From positions 10,136,891 to 10,150,390 of the forward strand of contig NC_135564.1 in assembly GCF_964340395.1 (NCBI RefSeq): a DNA stretch of 13,500 nt. The letters are read 5' to 3'. The stretch comes from Glandiceps talaboti (lineage: Eukaryota; Hemichordata; Enteropneusta; Spengelidae). Within the stretch, counting starts at the first letter, position 1. Every line of letters begins with the position of its first letter. The position numbers were made by a program, and so were the translations under genes. Below, piece by piece: positions 1 through 9,300 of the stretch. The notes under the pieces are model-generated. The model worked only from the letters and a program-made list of their open reading frames with translations, was not told the origin of the DNA and made no database searches.

Positions 1-143
1 TTGCGTAAGACTGTATTTCCCAAAATACTGTAATCTTTGTTGTAATTATGAATATAGCTCTTGAAGTTGTACGCTTTACCGGGATTGCTTCTGGTTTTAT
101 CAATTATGTAATTGTCACCCATGTTTAAGAAAGCAACGCATGT

Positions 144-146
<3 letters not shown>

Positions 147-176
<30 letters not shown>
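147..176. repeat. (GT)n microsatellite
   Basis: About 15 uninterrupted GT units in the upstream noncoding region. Confidence 0.97.
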
Positions 177-181
<5 letters not shown>

Positions 182-3100
182 ACACCCGTGTTATGGTTAC
201 TATTTAAATCGATTTATATATATTATGTTTATTGCGTTTCCAGGCCTCCGGCCCATGTGCAAAGTTTAATATAATAGTGAAAAATACGTTTCTGTCGTAC
301 AGATAACAAAAGTGAGAAAAATATATTACATAGTATTCACTTTGAAAGTTCTCATCTCCATAGCTTTGTATACATATTTACATAAATTGAGCAGAATATC
401 TGAATCAGCAGTACTCATTATTGTAATTGGGTTGATTATGAATATTGAATGGTAAGAGTCGATTTAACAAGCGTGAGCCAAGTGCAATTAATCCACAATA
501 CTTGCAGTCGTGTTAAAAATAACTTACGAGAAGAATTGATTTTTTTACACCTACGGCATCGGAATAAGTCTCAAACACGATATATTTCTTACGTCAAATC
601 GGAAAACAGATGTTTGATTTGGAGCGTCTATTGTTCCACAATTATCCGTCGATATGAAAACTTTAGCTTTCATAAAATGTGACGAAATGCTTCGCTAGAT
701 GTTAAGATGATAACACTTTAAATATAGAACAATGTCATCAAAGTATTCATATTGATGCGGTAGTACGGTAGTATACTAATGTACATATATATAATATATA
801 TAAACGTGATCCTGATGTCCAGAAGTAGTCGACAATATGTTAATGTCCGTCGAAACTCCCTTATTTGGACATCAAATACTTCAGTTACTAATGTTTGTAA
901 AACTAGCTATTCGTTATTTTTGTTCGGAATGTTTAGTACTCCATCTATACTTGATTGTTTTCAATAATTGTTATTGTCTCATTGGTCTTAAGTTATCCAT
1001 TGGTTTCAAATTTAAAGTCTTATTTTCATTTTAAGTTTGCACAATTCGATGGTCTTTAGATACGCATGGCGGGATGAAGTGCTTTTTGGGGGGGAAGATG
1101 TGATCACCATGATATTAAGCTCATAGACATGCCAAGTTCAGTGTTGAATGTCGGAGACAAAGTCGAAAGCATCCTTCGTTACAGGCTAGGTTTTCGACCC
1201 CGAGGTGCGCGTGCACGACATCAATAAGACGACTACTGTGCTTTAACCCTGATATCACAGCGAGATTTGTAAAGTCACACAGCTTGTCGAATTAGGCTAA
1301 GGAATTCGGCAACGCCTGGTCAATGTGAACAGTCCAAGATTTCTCACCTCACAACGTTAACCAATCTGATTAAAATCCGATGTGGTGAAAGCGGCTAGAT
1401 GTCCTTATATTCATCGTGTTGTGACGTTTGTTTTGTTCGGAGTGATCGCAATCACAGAATACTGTTTCTTAAAAGTAGAAATTTACATGATTTACAACAC
1501 TCAATAAATCAAAGACCTTCATATCCCTCCTTAACTCTGTGACTTTTTCATTTCCTAAGTTAGGATCTGATTTTAGAGATGAGTTCTATCTAATTGTCCA
1601 TGAATAGATCAGTAAATATCTCATTAAAGTTACTCCTATTGAAGTTACAAGGTCATTATTCAAGTCTTGACTGAGTGCACATATCACAAGAGGTCAACTA
1701 AATGAAGACGAAACTGATGAGTAGAGATTGGCTTATCGACTTTAATATTTGAATGAACTTTTCACAATATTGATGTTCGCAAACATGGTTGTTTCCTATA
1801 AATTTCCTGTCAACGAATCTGCTTTCGGACACTGTAAGGTACTAGAAGTTTAGATGAACATTAAAAAGTGACGAGACTGTAGATGGTTTGCTTGAAACCA
1901 AGTACCGATATATTTTACTTTCAACTCCACCGTTTGAACCCTTGGAAATCAAACATACCTAGTTTCAAAGAAATAATTGTTAAGGTAACGATTTCAATTG
2001 CCCCATTTCAACCATGTGCATTTGTGGGAATAAAAACAGCTCAAAGTAGATGGATTTTAAAGGCGTAACATATAATAGTACACATTCTGAATCAGCTATG
2101 CAATGTGTCAATGTCCTGAATACACTCGACGGTGACGGAAAGGTCATTTTCATTGAAGAGGGGACTCTATTATGGTGAATAAAATACCAAGTAAATGATT
2201 GGACTCAGCTATAATTACAGTCTGATTCAGTGTAGGCTACGAGGCTTTGTCGTATACAATCATATGTATTCACACTCTCATTTCGGATGTGAAAATTCTT
2301 TCAACACTGTGTACAATAGTTATACTTAAAATAAACGTACATTTCCGCATATCGTAGTTATTTCGGTATAATTTAAAATCGCGTGGACATCTTGCGTGTG
2401 CAATTATATCGTCGAATACAATTCTGTGAAACAACCTTTCAAATCCCGATAAGTTTATGATAAATTGGTACATATTTTGGTGATTATAAGTACAGTGTAA
2501 AGACTAGAATTTGTCGTAAGGTCAAAAGTTCTTTTTAAATGTCTTAGAATCTTATACAAAATACGCTACGACTTATCATCAATATGAACGCGGAATTTTG
2601 CTATTTTATGTGGCACAATGACACGCTTTCGGCAGACTGTAGACTAGTTGCTTTCCCTGGTAACTTAACGCAGAGCTCTTTATGTTAGTGCCCTAGGGCG
2701 ACTGGGAAACGAATAGTGTCCTATATATGTAAAAGTAGTCGATAGTGAAAACTGGTTCATAGCTTTACACTTCATATTAAGATATAAATGGCACCATTAT
2801 CTGCCGGTGACGTAGGCAATGGACATTGTGGTATAACAGGTACAATATAATGATTTTGAAAATATCGTTGCATTAGATCACAGTCACTAAGGTATGATTG
2901 TATGGGTCTTGTAGTTACTGACTTAATTTCATATATAAATCAATAAAACGTTATGATGAAGTGTTCCAGTAGACAGTCAATGCCTTATCAAAACATCCAA
3001 TATCAGGAGCAAGGCCCTTTCTTGCTGATTTACTTTACAAGGCTACATGCATAGACGTGGTATTAAAATAAAGTCATCTATCGACCAGCATCTCGCGCTA

Positions 3101-3291
3101 TCATGGCAATTAAATGACCTATACAAATCAACACCGCGTAGGTAGGAGCTTATACAAACAACTCAAAGACGTGTTAAGCTTACCTTTGGCAAACTGTAAA
3201 AAAGAAATTAATTTAAAATTGTGAATGTTAGTCATGACTGTCTAGTTATGGTTGTATCGATCCATCAACCTCTACTGGCTTTGATTAAATT

Positions 3292-3327
3292 CATATATTT
3301 ATAGTCCGCTTGTGGTTAGTGACGTCA
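3292..3327 (+). promoter_or_regulatory. Possible promoter: TATA-like element and CRE
   Basis: An atatatttata stretch (about 3293-3302) lies 310 bases upstream of the ATG, followed by a perfect TGACGTCA cAMP-response element (3320-3327) flanked by the inverted hexamers agtgac and gtcact. The distance suits a promoter with a short 5' UTR. TATA-like strings are common in AT-rich DNA, and a CRE normally lies upstream of TATA, so support is weak. Confidence 0.2.
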
Positions 3328-3612
3328 TGTCAGTCACTAAAATAAAGAAATTGACAAATGTGCGATTTTTATCCTATATTATAGTGGTATTCTCACAGAA
3401 GTGTACATGGTAGCTTGTCTAAATATTATGACATAAGACATGCGTGCGTGCGTGTTTCTGAGTCTGTGTCTGTGTGTCCGTGTCTGCGTGTGTACCTATG
3501 TCTGTGTCTGTGTGTTTTTATCTATATTTCTTTCACTTATAATTATATCAAAGTAAATTCTAACTCTATTTATTTTCATCCACTTACTTCGTACAGATAC
3601 CGATATCAAGAC

Positions 3613-3636
3613 ATGAAACGCAATCTTCTCCTTCTG
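3613..3636 (+). CDS. Coding exon 1: start codon and signal-peptide n/h region
   Basis: The ATG has a G at -3 (context caagacATGa) and opens MKRNLLLL, a basic n-region running into a leucine core. A good donor (CTG|gtaaga) follows, phase 0. The next exon continues the hydrophobic run in the same frame, which is why I chose this start. A plausible acceptor with a pyrimidine tract ends at 3596, so the exon may begin at 3597 with the preceding 5' UTR exon elsewhere. The frame stays open upstream through low-complexity TG-rich DNA, but no better ATG is seen there. Confidence 0.72.
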
Positions 3637-4919
3637 GTAAGATTACATTGGTTAATTACCCGTATGTATGATGTGAATACCTTCTGAATTTACAATTTAG
3701 CTTGACAGTACTCTGTAAATATTTGGTTGGAAATGCATGATTTATTTAGTGAGCTGATATATATAATTAATTAGGAATTCACAAGTTGTGACCCAGAGTT
3801 TCACGCTTTTTGCAATCTTTATATAATAAATATAAATATATTGTGAAAGTGTATGTATGTATGTATGTATGTATGTATGTATGTATGTATGTATGTGTAT
3901 GTATGTATGTATGTATGTATGTATGTATGTATGTATGGTAAAGGCGTTATTCCGAGTTCCGAGTTTTTGGAGGATGTTTGTGTGTTTATTTGTTTGTGTG
4001 TTTGTTTATTTGCTGTTTGTTTGTTTGTTTGTTTGTTTGTTTGTTTGTTAGTTGTTGGGTTTTTTATCTGTTTGTGTACACGTGCATTGTGTAGCATGGT
4101 ATGGAGGTAATAATCGAAAAAAAATTACAGAAAGCATTCAGTTTACATGTGGCTTATAAAGCTCTACAGCACAACTGTTTTTCACCTAAAAACACCTAGT
4201 CTCAGCTTAGTGTTTAAACACTGCCTTTGTTGCAGGAATCGAAATTGTACACACTTGTCCATCTTATATATTATTTTATTCACAGTTGTATCTAGCAAAT
4301 TGGTCATATGGAGGTAAGTTATTTTACTGGAACATTCTTTGAGAATTTATCTTTATGTTATTAAGAAATGTGTGTTACAAGCGACGAATGCTCCATTCGA
4401 ACAAAGAGCGTGGTAGTATCACAGGGAACAGGACGAATAGTTTATTTTCTTATTTTCTCTATATTTCAATAAAAGTTTTAAATATTGCCATCATAGCTAT
4501 TGTTTCCTTTCACTGTTTTTTTCCGATTTCCTTCCGTTAGCAGTCTTATCAGAGTTTTAAACTTTGCATTTATTAGTAGTTTGCTAATCCTAGAACCAAC
4601 TCATTGGCTAATTGCCCAATTAACACATTGGGCAGTAAGTGTAAACATCTACTGATCCGAATAATGGAAGTACAAGGATAATAGATTCGGAAAAACACGA
4701 GAACAAAATTAATTATTTGTCCTGTTCCCTGTGGTAATATGGAACGAGAAATATGTCACTATAGTATTGCTATTGAATACGATAAGTATGTCTTTATGTA
4801 CTTTGGTGAATGCCAATGAAGCCATGCAACACACTGACATGAAATTATGAACAATAGTGATGCTTTTACACCAAGTCCTCATTTTACTGTCGTCCACCTC
4901 CTCCTCCTCCTCCTCCTCC

Positions 4920-4964
<45 letters not shown>

Positions 4965-4995
4965 ATATAACCATCATCATTTCATCATCATCATC

Positions 4996-5038
<43 letters not shown>

Positions 5039-6300
5039 CCGCCGCTGCCGCCGCCGCCACCACCATAAGTGCTATCATTATTATCATCAACAACAACAAC
5101 ATTATCACCCCGACTCAACCACCATCCCGTCACCAATATACCTGTATGTTGACGGTAGAATCAGTTACAACAATGGCACAAAGTATACTGAGCTGTGTTG
5201 TTGTTTTTTATGCTGGTAGATTATTTTCTTCCTGAGTGTACTTCTAGTTGTAATCACAAATGATGATTTATCTCCAGCTTGTCCATCAGGATGGGCACAA
5301 AACACAGACGGCACGATGTGTTATTATTTCGAAGACTCGCAAGTCATGACGCGAGACGATGCTATAAATTACTGCAGGGGCAAAGAGGCAGAAGTAGTTC
5401 GTATAACAGATCAAGATGACAGCACAGCTGTTTGCAATGCAGAGTAAGTATGGAATACAACAAACATTTAGCGTTCTCTACAAGTATAACCTAATTTTAT
5501 GTACAGTAGCGAGATATTTAGAAACGATGTTGAAAAAAAAAATTCTTGTTATTGGTGAAATTATCTAGAAATGCTAGTAATCACATTTTTGTCTTCAGTT
5601 ATGTATCTACGTATTGTCAAGCATAGGCTTAACATTTACAGGTATCACAATGAGGTTTACTGAAGAGATAGTTGAACAAGGTCATCAGTAATACGTCTTG
5701 GTGTAAAAGGACTGATCTTTTGAGTATGGTTTGTTTGGAGCATGCGTAGTGTGCAAAATGTTGACAAAACATTAACAATTAGAGTGTATATTTCTTAATC
5801 AAAGTTCAATTCATTATAACAAGTTAGTTCTCTGATAACATTTTTGTGTGTTTAAACCATTTTATCGTTTTTTCTAAATATATGTCTTTGATGAACGCTC
5901 ATATTGTTAGACGAATGCCATTTAATTACCGTTACTTTCTGATCATAATTCGTGTAAATTACTAAGAAATAAACCGTGACGATAGTGTCAACTTTGTGGC
6001 CTTAAATTAAAAGACGTTACAAAATCATTTAGTCTGTCCTGTATTCAAATATATGTATTATATCCGTAATATTTGCTTGATATTCTTAATATTAGCTCAT
6101 CAAAAGTTCAACCAAGTTTATAGCATGTCGAGTTACGCTGAGGATCAACATTTGAATATTGCTTAGAGCCGTCTTATTATGTAATATATTTCTAAATTCC
6201 TTCCATGAAATATTAATCAACCCTTGGTTGTTGTTTCCGTTGTTGCTGTTGTTGTTGTTGTTGTTGTTGTTGTTGGTGGTGGTGATGGTGGTGATGATGA

Positions 6301-6334
<34 letters not shown>

Positions 6335-6339
6335 GATGC

Positions 6340-6370
<31 letters not shown>

Positions 6371-9300
6371 CTTTTTCTTGCTGTTGTTGTTGTTGTTCTT
6401 GTCATACTTTTTTAGACCTTCTGACTCCAAATATTGGATAGGATTGCAAAAAGTAGGTGCCGGATTTGAGTGGGATAATGGTGACCCGTTGTCATCGTGG
6501 AACAACTGGAAGAGTGACGAACCAAGTGGGAACCCGTGTGTTGTCATGGAAGATACATGTTACTGGCAAACACAAAACTGTGGCTCAAACATCAACTTTG
6601 TTATTTGTCAACGACCTTCAAGTAAGCCAGTGCAATTGAAACCAGTACACCTGAAAACAGTACGTTGTCAGGCCCGACAAAAACCAGACCAGATATGATT
6701 TACAGTGTAACAACGTACACTTGTAGACATTATTCCCAAATATTTTGCTTCGTTCAGAGGCACCAAAGGGTCTTTGTCACTACTCGTCTAGCGACTCGTA
6801 CTGACGAAATCCTTAGGTCATGAGTATTTTCCGGCTGAATAGAGACAGATATTGGAGAATAATATAATTAAACCTCCTTGTGCAAAAAAATTTACGGGAA
6901 TAAAAATCGCGATTTAGAATGTCGTATCTAGAGCACCAGCGACGTAGACACAGGGTGTCGTGACGTAGAACGACTAGGGTATATTATCCATATTTTTCTG
7001 TTCAAAGACAATTACTTAGCTTATGCATGGTATAATGATGAATATCCCAGCTTAAGAGTGTCATCATAATCAGAGCAACTCACTTAATACAGGGTAACCA
7101 TTTACTAAGATAAATGTATAACATGCAAAGAGAATGGAAAAGTTACATCCCGTTTTATGTTAGTGTTCTTCACTGGCTCTGTTTGATACAACCACGAAAC
7201 CAACAAGATATAACATACAGACTATACTTTAAGAAAGTAATTTGAATGAAATCAACTAATGTGCCATCATGCAGACATCAAATGCAGACGTCAAAGCATT
7301 GGCGCACGCGCATCTGCATCTAGTTACAGTGTGTTCATATGGTTTATTTTATGTAAACAAAATGATATAGCAAGATATTGTTACCATGTTGTCCTAAAGA
7401 GTAGAATGTGCAGTTTCTTTTTGGTTTCTGCGTGGCGTATCGAACAGAGCCATTGAACAGTAACATGAAACGGGCTGTATGTGAAGATTACATGTCGAGC
7501 TAGACATAAAATGACGTACTGTTGGGAAAATTTTGTCCGGCCAGACGATGAGTTTTAAACGATTTGTGTAGGGCCAGACAACAATCTATTTCAGGTATTG
7601 GCTTCCATTGTAATTTTAATAATGGTCTTCGCATTTCAAATGTCTGTTTTGAATTTAGAATCGGTAAACTGGAGTCTCCTTATTCAACAGTCGGCAATAG
7701 TGTTGAAATAACACTGAACTTCTCGTCAGTTTTTGAAGTGTGTCATTTTGATTTCAGCCACCGTTGACAAGTGTCCGCCTGACTGGTTTGCATATACGTC
7801 ATCATGCGTCCGATTGGAGAACAACCAGAAGAAGAGTCACTCTTATGCAAAGGACACATACTGTACAACAACATTTGGTGGTGAGACATTGGTCAGTTTG
7901 CCAACTGAAGATAAATTGAACTTTGTTTTGAGCCTTATGTGAGTAAATAACTTCCTATAATTGCATTTACCCTGTTAGTTGAGCTTTCGGTTTTCTAAAA
8001 TAGACACAAATTAAAACTTTTGTCGCAACTTGTTGATATAGCAGTGATAAGCTATTGAATGGACTTTGGTTTAACCATAGCCTCAGTAAGGAGGCGTCTC
8101 TGGAAACTAGTTCCAAGAACTTGCAGTGCTGTTTTGGGACTTCCGATTATTACACTGTGTTGATCGCAGGGTGATTAGAATTGCACGACAGAGGAACCGC
8201 TATCACTAACTGAATGTGTAATCTAAAAGTTGAAGAGAGATTTACTTTGCGTCTATCTTAGTATCTATCTTAGAAGTGCCTCGTTTTGTTTTGTTTTTTG
8301 GGGGTTTTGTTTTGTTTTGTTTTGTTTTGTTTTTGTTTTTGGGGGGTTGTTTGTTGTCGTTGCTGTTTGTTTGTTTGTTTGTTTGTTTGTTTGTTTGTTT
8401 GTTTGTTTGTTTGTTTAACGGCCTATGCTGAGCTGCCATAAGACAATGATTTTTAGTAAACATTGGGCAATTCTGGGGCTTTGAAAATCTCCCAGTCATT
8501 CATTTCCTCCAGCTAAGGAAGATATTACTGTTCGGCATGAACGACTTTGTACCGTGTCGGTGGGGGCGGTGCGGATACGTTGGTCATGATGGATGCAGAC
8601 TACATCGATTGACCGTGTCGTTCACGACCAACTGGAGACATGTTAACTGTGCTATATCACTACTTGAGCACAGTTGTTTTGGTGTTTAGACCAATCGGAT
8701 CTATCGATTTGCAACATCAATATACCATAATATTTGTATCCGTTTTGAATACCACGCCACATGCACAACATGTTTATATGGCTGTGAATTGTAAACAGGG
8801 TAAAACCTATTGTTATATATTTCAGAAATGTTTATCAGAACGATCCCTATTGGATCGGATACGACTATGACACGAACAGTTGGTCGGCAGACCCTTACTT
8901 GAGTCCGGCGACAGATTATACCATACTCTGGGGATCGTCTCCAAGTTCTGGAATGTGCACAATAATGTTTGTCGACACGGGTGAATGGAAGACGGAGCCA
9001 TGTGGAACAGAATACAGCTTTATATGCGAAAAACGTAAGTTACCTACTCCCGTGTCAATATTTGGAAGATATGTTTGTCCCAGAGGTTCGTAAAGTATCA
9101 TTTTCTACCATATCTTTAGTTAATTTCCTATAAACGTCGTTTGTTGTAAGCCTCAGGTCTGGGCAATAATGTTGACTTATCATTGGAAAATTCAATTTTC
9201 ATTTTTACCAAAAATATGTATCCCGGATGTATCATATGGAGATCAAATGGTCGACCTTTGGCAAGTAGAATATAAACAATTTTCGACATATTATCCTAAA

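Larger units (their letters stand above)
1..3590. other. Upstream noncoding region
   Basis: AT-rich sequence with no convincing coding exon on either strand. The open frames seen (for example 449-682, 1883-2068 and minus 2270-2473) are short, lack family-like motifs and look like chance. It contains a GT microsatellite (147-176), a 10-bp palindrome gccctagggc (2690-2699) and, near its end, a TG/CTG-rich stretch (3440-3515). It presumably holds the promoter and any 5' UTR exon of the receptor gene. Confidence 0.6.
3637..4285 (+). other. Intron 1 (phase 0), microsatellite-rich
   Basis: Splits the signal peptide. It contains the tetranucleotide repeats listed separately and no supported exon. 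The open frames over those repeats are products of the repeat itself. Confidence 0.7.
4314..5277 (+). other. Intron 2 (phase 1)
   Basis: Carries the MITE-like element and the compound triplet repeat described separately. I see no coding exon in the remainder. Confidence 0.7.
7939..8825 (+). other. Intron 5 (phase 2), splits lectin domain 2
   Basis: Contains pentanucleotide and tetranucleotide runs (8283-8340, 8365-8416). A locally GC-richer stretch (8530-8640) has short direct (accgtgtcg) and inverted (tgaacgac/gtcgttca, gttggtc/gaccaac) repeats. No coding exon is supported. The stretch starting ttaacggcct right after the GTTT run could be the edge of a dispersed repeat. Confidence 0.6.

Noticed and set aside
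449-682. 77-codon plus-strand ORF upstream
   Set aside because: No recognisable motif, composition like the surrounding noncoding DNA, and no splice partner found.
1180-1215. tRNA B-box-like string near ggttttcgacccc
   Set aside because: No A-box at the right distance and no cloverleaf or SINE tail can be drawn.
1883-2068. 61-codon plus-strand ORF upstream
   Set aside because: Short, no motif or supporting signals; chance length in this amount of DNA.
2270-2473. 67-codon minus-strand ORF
   Set aside because: No motif and no evidence of a minus-strand gene.
2881-3323. Possible mobile element bounded by cagtcactaa and ttagtgac
   Set aside because: The match is only 8 bases and does not extend; no target duplication seen.
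4847-5136. Poly-Ile/Ser/Thr/Pro plus-strand and Gly/Val/Asp/Met-rich minus-strand ORFs
   Set aside because: Pure translation of the compound triplet repeat in intron 2.
6092-6547. Minus-strand poly-Asn ORF
   Set aside because: It is the complement of the TTG repeat plus exon 4 and has no domain outside the repeat.
6667-7546. Possible transposon with 16-base inverted ends (6667-6682, 7531-7546)
   Set aside because: 14 of 16 match, but it does not extend in either direction, has no duplication of flanking bases, and would start next to exon 4; probably chance.
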